Shown: positions 16,139 to 25,777, counted from the first letter of the stretch. The stretch is DNA of 64,000 nucleotides from DASVRZ01 sp038228695 (GCA_038228695.1 JBBRPA010000007.1:12245-76244), one strand, 5' to 3'. A program made the numbers and translations. The notes: a model not told the origin generated them from the letters alone.

Positions 16139-17412
16139 ATGAGTGCGCCGTTTCGTTTCGGGACGGTGTCAACAACGGTAGCGACGGCCTCCCGGATTCG
16201 GCTGACCGGGATGTGACGACGACGAACAAGGCCGAAGGTGCCGATGCCATTGGGAAATTCTACCACCGCTGAATAATCTGTGCCGTGGACGGAAAGAAAC
16301 TCGATCGCCCCCCACTCCGGACGTCCGCAAATCTGGCGCATCTTAATACTGAACAATTCCAGTAAATCGATGCGGCGCGAGGGATTTTCCGATCCTTCCT
16401 GCTTGATCAGGCCGCCTTGGGGCGAGCAAATCACGAGCTCGTCGAGGCGAATTTTGGGTGATTCGATCGGCCGAGCTTGGGGGGTGGATCGGACCATCGG
16501 AACATCCAACGCGATTCCCTGGGAGCGGCGCACGGCAGGCAGAACAGCGACCGACACGGCCGCGGGAAGGGAAACAGGGCGATCAATGAGCTCGGGTTCG
16601 CGCGGGGGAAAAGCATAGCTTGGGACCACGGGCAGACTGCCAATATCGATGCGCGGGGTTTTCGGAATAGGAATAGACGAGACATCCGCGGGCAGCAGTT
16701 CCTCTTCGTCAAGAACGCCGCTCTCGTCGAGCAACCGGGCGGATTCCATCAGAAGGAACTCCCACGAGTTGGTAATGGTGCATTTCGGCGGCTCCGAGAA
16801 GGGTCGGGTCTGAAACTCACCGCCCCGGAGGGTCATGACTTGGTAAAACGCATCGTAACCCTCGGCATTGCCGATGGTGGCGTGGATGACCGAGCCCTCG
16901 CGAATGAAAATATCGGCAAAGCCTTCCCGCGATTTCACCTGCAAAACGAGCGAATTGCCCCCCGTACAGAGCATTTGGAGCATGTCGGCGAGGCTGGCCT
17001 GCTGGATGATGCCGCTGAATCCTCGGGTTTGTGGGAACTCCAAAAGTTGCACCAAGGCCGCGTAAACGCTCCGCATTTCCTCCGAATTGCGCGGTTTTTC
17101 GAGAAACAAGGCCGCCCCGTGCGCGAGGCAGGCTGTCCGGTAATCCTCCTCGGCATACCCGGTGAGGATGGCTTTTTGCACGTTGGGATGCTTTCGGTTC
17201 AACAGGCGGAGGAACTGCAAGCCGTCCACCACGGGCATACGGATATCGATCACGACCACCGTTACCGGCGTTTCTTGGAGAATCATGATCGCGTCGCCCA
17301 CACTATGAGCCGTCTCGATCTTCAACGGCGTCCCGGCACTCCACGACTTGAAGACGCGCTGGATCGACTCGAGAAAGGCGAGGTCATCATCGACGAAAAG
17401 TAGGGTGCTCAT
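16135..17412 (-). CDS. Response regulator with receiver and PATAN (DUF4388) domains
   Basis: 425 aa. Residues 1-125 form a receiver domain with acidic pocket Asp8-Asp10, phospho-acceptor Asp56 in VVIDIRMP, Thr84 in ILTGYAEE and Lys106 in LFLEKP. Residues about 131-245 look like a PATAN/DUF4388 domain (GFSGIIQQASLADMLQMLC, IFIREGSVIHATIG). A Pro-rich linker (about 250-325) leads to a C-terminal roadblock-like region (about 345-425) ending in RIREAVATVVDTVP. No DNA-binding domain is seen, so the output is by protein contact. It is the first gene of the operon with the roadblock-like and HDLNN genes, which are its likely partners. Confidence 0.8.
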   Translation of the reverse strand: MSTLLFVDDDLAFLESIQRVFKSWSAGTPLKIETAHSVGDAIMILQETPVTVVVIDIRMPVVDGLQFLRLLNRKHPNVQKAILTGYAEEDYRTACLAHGAALFLEKPRNSEEMRSVYAALVQLLEFPQTRGFSGIIQQASLADMLQMLCTGGNSLVLQVKSREGFADIFIREGSVIHATIGNAEGYDAFYQVMTLRGGEFQTRPFSEPPKCTITNSWEFLLMESARLLDESGVLDEEELLPADVSSIPIPKTPRIDIGSLPVVPSYAFPPREPELIDRPVSLPAAVSVAVLPAVRRSQGIALDVPMVRSTPQARPIESPKIRLDELVICSPQGGLIKQEGSENPSRRIDLLELFSIKMRQICGRPEWGAIEFLSVHGTDYSAVVEFPNGIGTFGLVRRRHIPVSRIREAVATVVDTVPKRNGALI

Positions 17413-17620
17413 TGGGGCCGGAATAGGCTTCGCCGCCCCGGCTGCCCTTCCATTTGCGGGAAAGACAACCGTTGCAGCACCTCTCTAAGAGCAACTCGCA
17501 AGCCAGCCGAAGCAATCGAGCGCTTTTTTCCTCTGAAATCGGGGCGCTTTTTGGAAGAATTCAGCGCGGTGTTTAGCGGGGAGCTTGGCTTTTTTGTCCA
17601 TTCAGCCCATAAGTAACCCT

Positions 17621-17971
17621 ATGGGACATTGGCTGAACTCGCTTAAGGATACCGCCCTCGCAGCCGGCGTTCGGAAATTTCTGGGCAGCCGGTTGGAGGG
17701 TTACGGGCGCATCACGCAACTCAAAATTGATACTCAAATTCGCCAAATTGAGCTCGGATTGCTTCTCGAAGGCGAGTCCGCGCCAGTCGAAGTCGTGCTC
17801 CGCAACTACGCGATCGCCGACCAAGCGGGCGTGGTTTCCATTTCCGCACCAACGGGGGCTTTTACCACCTCGCGCGCCTGGCTGACCACTCTACTCAACG
17901 CGCAAGTCGCGGGGCGGCAGTTTGTTATTCCCGAGCCTTACGCGAAATACGCCTGGAGCCTCGTCGGGTAG
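17621..17971 (+). CDS. Conserved-looking small protein, unknown function
   Basis: 116 aa from ATG 17621 (an upstream TTG frame from 17585 adds 12 residues). It starts GHWLNSLKDTALAAGVRKFL and continues with YGRITQLKIDTQIRQIELGL, a likely beta-sheet pair, then LEGESAPVEVVLRNYAI. The pattern of alternating residues suggests a lipid- or ligand-binding small beta fold, but no family is recognised. No signal peptide or membrane segment. It is followed 24 bases later by the DUF2231 gene and may be co-transcribed with it. Confidence 0.65.
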   Translation: MGHWLNSLKDTALAAGVRKFLGSRLEGYGRITQLKIDTQIRQIELGLLLEGESAPVEVVLRNYAIADQAGVVSISAPTGAFTTSRAWLTTLLNAQVAGRQFVIPEPYAKYAWSLVG

Positions 17972-17995
17972 GGCTTCCTGTGGTAAGATCGTCAG

Positions 17996-18487
17996 ATGGA
18001 CGAAATTATAACGGGTCTGCAGCAGGCCGAGTATGTGCATGTCATTTTGAACCACCTGCCGATCATCGGGTTGATGACGGGGTTACTGGTGTTGGTCGTG
18101 GCGTTTTTCCAAAAAAGTCAGGCGACAAGATTTGCAGGTTACATCGTGGTGCTGCTCATGGCTCTGAGCATTATTCCGGTGATCGAATACGGCGAAAAAG
18201 CGGAAGACCAAGTCGAGAGCCTGATGGACGATGCGGGCCGCCATTGGCTGCATGAACACGGCTCGCGGGCCGATCGGGTCGAGTGGCTCTATTGGGTCAC
18301 CGCCGGGGCGGCTGCCGGAGGATTATTCGTGCCGCGGCGTTGGCCAAAAACCGCCCCGCTCTGGCTGGTCGGGACGTTTCTGGCCGGGAGTCTTGCCTTG
18401 GCCGGAGGGGTCTGGACCGCGTCGGCCGGGGGAAAAATCATGCACCATGAATTTCGTTACGCCGCCCCCGAGAAGTCATCGGATTAG
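17996..18487 (+). CDS. DUF2231-like membrane protein
   Basis: 163 aa with four hydrophobic segments. The N-terminal EYVHVILNHLPIIGLMTGLL matches the VHxxxxHxPI start of DUF2231 proteins, and the C-terminal GGKIMHHEF matches the GGxxxxxxG/H-E end common in that group. The His residues in these blocks suggest a haem or metal role, as proposed for some family members, but no function is established. The middle, about residues 62-98, is polar and charged (GEKAEDQVESLMDDAGRHW). Plus strand, downstream of the small 116-aa gene. Confidence 0.7.
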   Translation: MDEIITGLQQAEYVHVILNHLPIIGLMTGLLVLVVAFFQKSQATRFAGYIVVLLMALSIIPVIEYGEKAEDQVESLMDDAGRHWLHEHGSRADRVEWLYWVTAGAAAGGLFVPRRWPKTAPLWLVGTFLAGSLALAGGVWTASAGGKIMHHEFRYAAPEKSSD

Positions 18488-18591
18488 TTGCGTTTTAACC
18501 GGTGCAAATCCAGCTTGGAAAGCCGCCGAAAATCCCATTGACGCTGTGCCTGACTGTGGCGAATGATGCCTGAAATGAACCGTGTCCTCCT

Positions 18592-21500
18592 ATGCAAGTA
18601 ATCGTTGCGGGAATGCACCGTTCTGGGACCTCGATGGTCGCCCGGTTGCTGAATCTGATGGGTCTCTATTTCGGCACCGAGGACTCCGGTCCTTTGCCTG
18701 AAAGCGATCTTCCCAAGGGCTCCTGGGAACGGAATGACGTCGTAAAGGTCAACGACCTCCTCCTCGCCACTCAAGGGGCTACATGGCGGAACGTCGTCTC
18801 CTTCCAACCCCGTCATATTCCAGAGGCGCTCCAACGCGATTTTCAGCGTCGGATCTCGGAGATTGTCCTGCGCATGGAGACGCAGCGTCCTTGGTTCATC
18901 AAGGATCCCCGGCTTTCGCTCACGCTCCCACTCTGGCAGCCCGTTTTGGAGATGCCGGTTTATGTCATTCCCTGTCGCGACCCGCTGGAAATCGCCCTGT
19001 CTCTCGAGCGCCGGGACCGGATTCCGCTCGCTGCCGGGCTGGCTCTCTGGCATCGCTACTCCGCTGATTTGCTGAACGCCACCCGTGGGGGCAAACGGAT
19101 TTTCGTCAGTCACGCCAAACTCATTTCCGACCCGGTCGCAGCGACGGCACAATTGGCCGACGACCTCGAAAAATACGGTGTCCATCTGCCCCGTCGTCCG
19201 CTCGATCAGGAGATCGTTTCCTTCATCGATCCCAAGCTCTATCGGGCCAAGCAATCCAGTAACGGAATGGAGTCGCCGACGCGTCTGTCCCCAGCGCAAC
19301 AGGCCGTCTGGGAAATGCTTCAACCCGATTTCGCGGGCGATCGCGATGTAGTAATCGACCCGGAGGAAATAAACCAGACGCTCCGTGAATTCCTTCCTTT
19401 CGAACTCGCCCACAGCCAGATCGAGAAGCTGCAAACTCTGGAATCGGAGAATCAACATCTGCAAAATGCGCTCCTCGCCGAGCAAGAGAAAACTTCTCAG
19501 ATTCTCGCTGCGCTCCATCGCAACGGTGACGTCAAGGCTTCCACTGCCGGGGTGGAAAACGGCAGCGGCAAAACTGCGGCGATGGACGATCCCAACAAAG
19601 ACGTCATCGACTCAGCGGACAGTCGGCTTTTACTCCTCGCCACCATGGTTCGGCGACTTGAGAACGACCTCACTGAGCGGTTCAACAAGATCCAAGTCCG
19701 CGCCGCCGAAGCCAGTGACACGTTGAACATGCTCGCTCCAATTTTGCGCCCAACCTCCCGCAAAAAAACTGAAAAATACGACGAGATATTTCAGATCCAG
19801 CAAATGAAGGATCGGTTGATTAAAAAAGAAAAGACCATCATCCGCTTGATGGACTGGCTCGACGCGATGCTCGGCACGATTCCGCTGAGTTCTTCCGCGC
19901 GGAAGGCCCGGCGCTATTACAAACACTGGCGAAGCCGTTACGAGACGAGCACGCTCAAGCCGCTTCCCGTTTCGCTCTCGCGCCTGAAAGACGACGCGGA
20001 AATTCGTGTTCGCAAAGCCGGCGAAAATCGCACCAGCGCGATCGAGGCCGAAAACACGCTCCGGAAGCTGCTTATCGAGATCGAGCACGACGAGTTTTTT
20101 CAAAGCGGAGAATTTTCCAGAATCTACGGCGTGGCTGGCTTCGATCCCTCCGTCTTGGGCAAACAAGACGATGAGCAAAAAATTGGCCTACGCGATTTCA
20201 GCCGCGGCGTCGATCCCGTCGTTAGCGTCATCATTCCCGTTCACAACCAGATCGCCTACACCTCCAGTTGCCTCCGCTCGCTCTCGGTCGTGAAGGAAAA
20301 AACGCCTTTCGAAGTCATTGTCGTGGACGATGCCTCCAACGACACCAACTACCAACGACTCGCCGCCATTGAGGGCATTCAAATCATCCGCAACGAGAAA
20401 AACCTCGGCTTTCTCGAAAGTTGCAACAAAGGCGCTCGGGCCGCCCGCGGCCGCTACACGCTGTTTCTAAACAACGACGTGAAGGTTCTGCCGGGCTGGC
20501 TGGATTCCCTCGTTCAGACGTTCCAGACCCACCCCGATGCCGGACTCGTTGGCTCCAAATTGCTCTATCCCGATGGCAGCTTGCAGGAGGCCGGAGGGAT
20601 TGTCTGGCGCGACGGCTCGGGCAGGAATTACGGGCGAAACGACGATCCCGCAAAACCCGAGTATCGGTTTCTCCGCGAGACCGATTACTGTTCCGGCGCG
20701 TGCATTATTTTGCCCACCGAACTTCTGCGCGAAGTGGATTATTTCGACACCCGATTCGTCCCGGCTTATTACGAGGACACCGACCTCGCCTTCAAAGTTC
20801 GCGCTGCCGGCAAAAAAATTTACTACCAGCCCGCCTCCGAGATTATCCATTTCGAGGGCAAATCCAATGGCACGGACGAATCCTCGGGCGTCAAGCAATT
20901 CCAAGTCGTTAACGCGGCGAAATTCGCTGAAAAATGGAAGGACGTTCTGGATCGAGACCACTTCGATCCCGGCACCAACCCGTTCACCGCGCCGGATCGC
21001 GGACGAGGTCCGATCATACTCGTGCTGGATCATTATGTGCCCACGCCGGATCACGATGCGGGCTCCCGCAGCACATCTCATTACATTAGGATGTTTCAGG
21101 AAATGGGCTTCCGGGTGAAGTTCATTCCGGCTGATTTTCAGGCACCAGAACCGCACACTAGCCGTCTCGAGCGCTCGGGCGTCGAGGTTCTCCGAGGCAG
21201 TTGGTACGAAGAGCATCTCCGCTCTTGGCTAGTCGAACATCAGGAACATTTCCCATTCATTTTTTCCAATCGCAGCCATATCACCGGGCGCTATCTCGAC
21301 ACCTTCCGGCAGATGCCGAACACAAAAATCCTCTACTACGGACACGACCTCGGCTCTGTCCGCAACCAGCGGCGTTTTGAACTTAGCCATGACCCGGCGC
21401 ACCGCGAGAAAGCGGAGACCGAAACCCAACTAGAGACGGCTATCTGGGCCCAGGCACACGCCATCTACTACCCGTCGGATACGGAGACCGCGCACGTCCG

Positions 21501-22125
21501 CACCCGGTTTCCTCAAGCCAACGCCCGCACTCTGCCCCTCTATATTCTTGAGCCAAACACTTGGAACTACGCGGATAACCTCGCTTACCGACGCGACCTC
21601 ATTTTCGTTGGTGGCTTCGCGCATCCGCCCAATGAAGACGCCGTCCTCTGGTTTCTCGATCATTGCTGGCCAAAGATCGCCAAGACCGTGCCCGCTGCTC
21701 GCTTTGTCATCGTCGGGAGCTTTCCCACCGAGCAAATCCAAGATCGCGCCTCCGAACGGGTGATCGTCACCGGCTGGATTAGCGACGAAAAACTCGCCAC
21801 CCGCTACCGCGAGTCCCGGCTCGCCGTCATTCCTCTGCGCTACGGCGCTGGCGTCAAGGGCAAGGTCATCGAGGCTTTGCATCACCATGTGCCTATCGTC
21901 ATGACGAGCATCGCTGCCGAGGGACTGCCGGGAGTCGAACAAATCTCCCTCGTGCGCGATGATCCGGAGGCTTTCGCTCAAGGTATCATTGACCTCTATA
22001 ATAACCCAGCGCTCCTATCCAAAATGGGCAATGCCGGCGGCCAATACGTCGCAAAGCATTTTTCAAAAGAGGCGGCAATGAAAGTTCTCCAAGCTGATCT
22101 CTCCCAGCACCCAGCAGTTTCCTAG
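18592..22125 (+). CDS. Trifunctional surface-glycan protein: sulfotransferase, GT2 and GT4 glycosyltransferase domains
   Basis: 1177 aa. Residues 1 to about 230 are a sulfotransferase-like domain with a PAPS-type loop, VIVAGMHRSGTSMVARLL (3-20), and FIKDPRLSLTLPLW near 103. Residues about 265-390 are helical with coiled-coil character. Residues about 540-800 are a GT-A fold family 2 glycosyltransferase (VVSVIIPVHNQIAYTS, VIVVDDASNDTN, LFLNNDVKVLPGWLDS, the acidic metal site at NND). Residues about 806-1170 are a GT-B group 1/4 transferase (DLIFVGGFAHPPNEDAVLWF, PLRYGAGVKGKVIEAL). One protein could thus extend and sulfate a glycan. No membrane segments are seen, so it acts at the cytoplasmic face. 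The acyltransferase gene follows 4 bases later. Confidence 0.9.
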   Translation: MQVIVAGMHRSGTSMVARLLNLMGLYFGTEDSGPLPESDLPKGSWERNDVVKVNDLLLATQGATWRNVVSFQPRHIPEALQRDFQRRISEIVLRMETQRPWFIKDPRLSLTLPLWQPVLEMPVYVIPCRDPLEIALSLERRDRIPLAAGLALWHRYSADLLNATRGGKRIFVSHAKLISDPVAATAQLADDLEKYGVHLPRRPLDQEIVSFIDPKLYRAKQSSNGMESPTRLSPAQQAVWEMLQPDFAGDRDVVIDPEEINQTLREFLPFELAHSQIEKLQTLESENQHLQNALLAEQEKTSQILAALHRNGDVKASTAGVENGSGKTAAMDDPNKDVIDSADSRLLLLATMVRRLENDLTERFNKIQVRAAEASDTLNMLAPILRPTSRKKTEKYDEIFQIQQMKDRLIKKEKTIIRLMDWLDAMLGTIPLSSSARKARRYYKHWRSRYETSTLKPLPVSLSRLKDDAEIRVRKAGENRTSAIEAENTLRKLLIEIEHDEFFQSGEFSRIYGVAGFDPSVLGKQDDEQKIGLRDFSRGVDPVVSVIIPVHNQIAYTSSCLRSLSVVKEKTPFEVIVVDDASNDTNYQRLAAIEGIQIIRNEKNLGFLESCNKGARAARGRYTLFLNNDVKVLPGWLDSLVQTFQTHPDAGLVGSKLLYPDGSLQEAGGIVWRDGSGRNYGRNDDPAKPEYRFLRETDYCSGACIILPTELLREVDYFDTRFVPAYYEDTDLAFKVRAAGKKIYYQPASEIIHFEGKSNGTDESSGVKQFQVVNAAKFAEKWKDVLDRDHFDPGTNPFTAPDRGRGPIILVLDHYVPTPDHDAGSRSTSHYIRMFQEMGFRVKFIPADFQAPEPHTSRLERSGVEVLRGSWYEEHLRSWLVEHQEHFPFIFSNRSHITGRYLDTFRQMPNTKILYYGHDLGSVRNQRRFELSHDPAHREKAETETQLETAIWAQAHAIYYPSDTETAHVRTRFPQANARTLPLYILEPNTWNYADNLAYRRDLIFVGGFAHPPNEDAVLWFLDHCWPKIAKTVPAARFVIVGSFPTEQIQDRASERVIVTGWISDEKLATRYRESRLAVIPLRYGAGVKGKVIEALHHHVPIVMTSIAAEGLPGVEQISLVRDDPEAFAQGIIDLYNNPALLSKMGNAGGQYVAKHFSKEAAMKVLQADLSQHPAVS

Positions 22126-22129
22126 GCAG

Positions 22130-23248
22130 ATGTTCCGACGAATTTTCTATTGGAACTTTTGGAGGCTGGATTGGTTGAGCGATCATCTTTCGAACCGCCG
22201 GAACAATTTCACCCTCATCCGCTTCCTGCTCGCAGTGATGGTTCTCTACGGTCACAGCTTCGCCCTCGCGGCAAAATCAAAACCGGGATTACTTACCGAA
22301 AATATTTACGGAACCAACGAATACATCGGAGGCTTCGCAGTGAGCTGTTTTTTCTTCATCAGCGGATTGTTCATTACCCAGAGCTTTCTGCGAAAAGGAG
22401 ATTTCCACGATTACCTCTGGGCCCGAGTCCAACGAATTTATCCAGCGGCGTGGGTGTGCGCACTTTTCTGTGTTCTTGTCATCGGGCCATGTTTTACCAA
22501 TCTCCGGTTGGTAGATTACCTCACTCACGAGGGGACTTTCAAATACCTTGCTGGGCAAACCTTTCTCTGGAAAGTCGAATGGCGCCTTCCCGGTGTTTTT
22601 GATACGCATCGGAACAAAGCCGTCAATGGCTCACTCTGGACCCTAGCCGTGGAATTACGATGTTATCTTATGGTTGGATTGATCGGTGTGCTTGGCGGGC
22701 TACGGAAGCGTTCCGTTGCAAATCTCACCTTGCTCGCCCTGTTAGTCCTCGGACTGTTTTCGCCGAAATCGTTTCCCTTCCTTTTGGACATCCCCAACGC
22801 CCGCCAACCGGTAGCCTACTTTCTGGCCGGTAGCCTGTGTTTGCTCAACGCGCGACACATCCCACTCCATCCACTAGGCTTACTCTTTCTGTTAACCGGT
22901 TGCTTTGCCGTTTACGGCCATGCCCCCTACGACATTCTCTTCCCAATCACCACTTGCTACGCTCTATTATTTGTCGCCTATCGCTTGCCCTTTTCCCGGT
23001 TGAATGACATCGGTGATCTCTCTTACGGGATGTATATTTACGCCTTTCCTTGCCAGCAAATGTGGCACGCGCTGTTCCCTAGTTGGCAAGGATACCGAAA
23101 CGCCGCAGCCTCGTTTCCCACCGCGCTAATACTCGCAGCGCTCTCTTGGTTTTTTATCGAGAAAAAAGCCATGGCGTGGAAAAGAACTAAACCAACAAAA
23201 CCTGACTCAAAATCAGTCGCTCCGCCCCAACCAGCGCCTAGTCCATAA
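22130..23248 (+). CDS. Acyltransferase 3 family membrane protein (OafA-like)
   Basis: 372 aa with about ten membrane spans. The family start NNFTLIRFLLAVMVLYGHSF carries the catalytic-type RFxxAxxVxxxH pattern (Arg31 and His42 region). FISGLFITQSFLRKGDFHDY and RVQRIYPAAW, the conserved R-R/P block of acyltransferase 3, follow. Such proteins O-acetylate or O-acylate surface polysaccharides or lipids from the cytoplasmic acyl-CoA pool. The ATG is 4 bases after the stop of the glycosyltransferase fusion, so it is the second gene of that operon and probably decorates the same glycan. Confidence 0.93.
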   Translation: MFRRIFYWNFWRLDWLSDHLSNRRNNFTLIRFLLAVMVLYGHSFALAAKSKPGLLTENIYGTNEYIGGFAVSCFFFISGLFITQSFLRKGDFHDYLWARVQRIYPAAWVCALFCVLVIGPCFTNLRLVDYLTHEGTFKYLAGQTFLWKVEWRLPGVFDTHRNKAVNGSLWTLAVELRCYLMVGLIGVLGGLRKRSVANLTLLALLVLGLFSPKSFPFLLDIPNARQPVAYFLAGSLCLLNARHIPLHPLGLLFLLTGCFAVYGHAPYDILFPITTCYALLFVAYRLPFSRLNDIGDLSYGMYIYAFPCQQMWHALFPSWQGYRNAAASFPTALILAALSWFFIEKKAMAWKRTKPTKPDSKSVAPPQPAPSP

Positions 23249-23288
23249 AAATCCCACCTTTAGTCAACGGAGGTTTGCGGCAACCGCC

Positions 23289-24395
23289 CTATATACCTAA
23301 TCGATGTACGGCGGCACTTTTTTTCATCCAAAAGTTAGCGCCAGCATTTGGCAGGCAAACGGGAAATGCCTGAGAATAGAGTTCAGCATATTTTTTAGAC
23401 ATGAGAGTATTAAACCAAGTGATTTCGTAGTTTGAATTCCCCATCAGAAACGCACGTAGTAAATAAAGCTCGTTCCAGCAGCGACGATCCGCTGCCCATT
23501 TCTTAGGATATTCAAAGGGCCAGAAAATATCATGCACATGAATGATGACCCCGTCCGCGAGACGTGGAAAAATATTAAAAAAAATGTGATTCACATCGCT
23601 GCAAAGTTTGGAGACGTGGGTCGAATCCACAAAAAGAAAATCACCATCCTCCAAGGAATCAAAGCAATCCAGACTAACATCCTGCACTGGCTGTTCATAA
23701 ATTTTTACCTGATTGTCATCAACTCGCAGCAGAGATTTTAGTCGTTCGCAATGCGGTTCGATAAAGGACAAGTGCATTGCGTTTTCAAACCAGACCTGAT
23801 TGGTGTCGAGCATCATTGCACTGGAGAAACCCGACCCAATTTCGATGATTCTCCGGGGTTTGAAATGACGGATCATCGCGTTCAAGAAATAGCCATCGCC
23901 GTGGCTATACATGCCGTTCACCCGATGGTAGCGAAAGTCGTCCGTTTTATTTTCTGGAAATGGATAGTCCTCGTGAAATCTTGCCAACAGCGGCATCAAA
24001 GCCAGTTGGTGCTCCTCTCGTAAGTCGATCCCGCACACGTCGTCGTCGTCGGGAGCTTGAATGAATCTTTCCCGAGTCGCGGCGTCAGGAATTGCAGAGT
24101 AGAAATGCCCCGCGGGAACGAATTCGCGATTTTGCAGCCGAGTCTGATTTTCCCGGCTAGCAGCAACATTCGCAAAGTGCTGCAGGCGAGTCAGTGAGCC
24201 GTCGGTGAGCTGGTTGGCGACTTTTGCAAGTTCCACGGGAGGCGGCAACCTGACCGCCATTTGTTTATATGGAAATTCTACAAAATCGAGGGCACTCAAT
24301 TCTTCCAGAGGAACTGCTATAGATTGCGAATCCTTCAATGTTTTCTTTCTAAAATTCCGATTACAATACTTTCTTAATGTGCGAGGGTTTTGCAA
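23289..24395 (-). CDS. Class I SAM-dependent methyltransferase of a glycan locus
   Basis: 368 aa. Residues about 1-160 are an N-terminal region of unknown role; residues about 170-300 hold a Rossmann methyltransferase core with motif I RRIIEIGSGFSSAMML, then LSFIEPHCERLKSLL (motif II) and DGDFLFVDSTHVSKL (motif IV-like). HVHDIFWPFEYPKKW resembles the Methyltransf_24 group found with polysaccharide genes. The gene is visibly richer in A and T than its neighbours, which may mean separate acquisition. It is the last of three minus-strand genes starting at 26683, with 98 AT-rich bases before it. Confidence 0.85.
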   Translation of the reverse strand: MQNPRTLRKYCNRNFRKKTLKDSQSIAVPLEELSALDFVEFPYKQMAVRLPPPVELAKVANQLTDGSLTRLQHFANVAASRENQTRLQNREFVPAGHFYSAIPDAATRERFIQAPDDDDVCGIDLREEHQLALMPLLARFHEDYPFPENKTDDFRYHRVNGMYSHGDGYFLNAMIRHFKPRRIIEIGSGFSSAMMLDTNQVWFENAMHLSFIEPHCERLKSLLRVDDNQVKIYEQPVQDVSLDCFDSLEDGDFLFVDSTHVSKLCSDVNHIFFNIFPRLADGVIIHVHDIFWPFEYPKKWAADRRCWNELYLLRAFLMGNSNYEITWFNTLMSKKYAELYSQAFPVCLPNAGANFWMKKSAAVHRLGI

Positions 24396-24493
24396 TACTT
24401 CCTAATTACACCTCTTTCATTTTGAATTTTCAGTAATGCTGCTTTTTCAATAGTTTATTTCTGACAAATCACGAGGTAGCGGTCGGTTTTTCG

Positions 24494-25777
24494 CTAACTT
24501 TCCTTATCCTTGAGTCTGCCGAGCTTGGTTTCGAGCCTAGCAAACATTTCATTCCCTGGATCGAGTTCCAAAGCCTGTGCATTTGCGCTTCGGGCCTCGA
24601 CAATTCTACCGCCCTCCAGCAGGGTTCGAGCGAGGAAATGCCAAGCCCGCGCGTGATCCGGTTGACGCTTCACCGCGAACCGGAATTTCCTCTCTGCACC
24701 CTCGTGTTTCCCTTGGCCCAAATCGACCCGGCCACTTAGATAGCCGTTCTCCGCCTGCAGCAACCGGATTTCATCCTGTTGGACCAGCAACACTTGCGCG
24801 GTGATCGCAAGGGCTCCGTCGAGGTCCAACGAAGGCAGGCTTTCTGTCTCAGGATAGCGCGAAAAATCCTCCGTGAAAAGTGTCGGGCGAGCGGGAAAAA
24901 ACTCTGCCCGCACCCGCTCGTTCGACAATTGGAAACTATCATAAAACGCCCGGGCGGTAGACAGTGCCGGAAGTCGTCCTAGACCAGCACCGACCCTCGC
25001 AAGAACCTCTCCGAGGTTACCTCGCAGGGAATGCGGAATGCCCTCCACGAGCGGACGTAAGTAATGATTCAACTGGCGTAAAAACTCTTGGTAGCCCGGT
25101 TGGAGCGACTCGTTCCCACGCACTTCGTGCCGCTCGAAAACTGGGATTTGGTTTTTCCTACAAAAATCTGCGATGACCGAACCGTCGGCCAACTCCGATC
25201 GTTGGAAAATATTGACCTGCAAGCGGTCTCGACCAAACGTGCCGCCCCAACGGTCGAGCAACGCCGCATGGTCGTAATACGGATCACCGAAAGCCTCTCC
25301 GGGAATGATTTCTAACCTGGTCCCACCGGCCTTCAGCATCGTGGAATAGAGGCTGACCGCTAGTTCGTCCTGACGCCGAAGATAGACCACGACACGGATT
25401 TCGGAGAACAGAGGGGCCAATAATCCATGCAGCCGCGCCACGTCCGTAGTCCCGATCAAGCGACTGTGGCAATGCTCAGATGAAAAAACAAAAACCGAGG
25501 AGGGCGCGTTAGCGACTTCGGCGGCAAGTTCGGCCTCGAGCGCGGAGCGAAATGTTTTTAGACCAGCGCCATCCGTCACTCCGAGCGACAGGCGAAGATC
25601 GTCGAACACATCATCCGCTTGGGAATATGCCGCCAGTTTGAGGTGGTTGCGATCGCCCGCCGCCACTGGATACACATAGTCCTGCAATCGCAGCGCAGCG
25701 CGGTTCGACCAAAGGTACGATTGCAACGCGGTCGAACCGGTTTTTTCCGTTCCGATATGAAGGATTGCTGTCGCCAT
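24494..25777 (-). CDS. Sulfotransferase-like protein with C-terminal TPR repeats
   Basis: 427 aa. The N-terminus ILHIGTEKTGSTALQSYLW (5-23) is a PAPS 5'-phosphosulfate loop, and EIRVVVYLRRQDELAVSLYS (near 127-146) is the matching 3'-phosphate block. After about residue 340 there are two to three TPR-like helical pairs (GKHEGAERKFRFAVKRQPDH, then ARAWHFLARTLLEGGRIVEA). It would transfer sulfate from PAPS to a sugar or protein hydroxyl in the cytoplasm. It lies 18 bases after the stop of the other sulfotransferase gene on the same strand. No genes for sulfate activation are in the window. Confidence 0.8.
   Translation of the reverse strand: MATAILHIGTEKTGSTALQSYLWSNRAALRLQDYVYPVAAGDRNHLKLAAYSQADDVFDDLRLSLGVTDGAGLKTFRSALEAELAAEVANAPSSVFVFSSEHCHSRLIGTTDVARLHGLLAPLFSEIRVVVYLRRQDELAVSLYSTMLKAGGTRLEIIPGEAFGDPYYDHAALLDRWGGTFGRDRLQVNIFQRSELADGSVIADFCRKNQIPVFERHEVRGNESLQPGYQEFLRQLNHYLRPLVEGIPHSLRGNLGEVLARVGAGLGRLPALSTARAFYDSFQLSNERVRAEFFPARPTLFTEDFSRYPETESLPSLDLDGALAITAQVLLVQQDEIRLLQAENGYLSGRVDLGQGKHEGAERKFRFAVKRQPDHARAWHFLARTLLEGGRIVEARSANAQALELDPGNEMFARLETKLGRLKDKES

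Noticed and set aside
18553..18568. TGGC...TGCC sequence before the glycan fusion gene as a sigma-54 promoter
   Set aside because: The GG and GC are two bases too close together.
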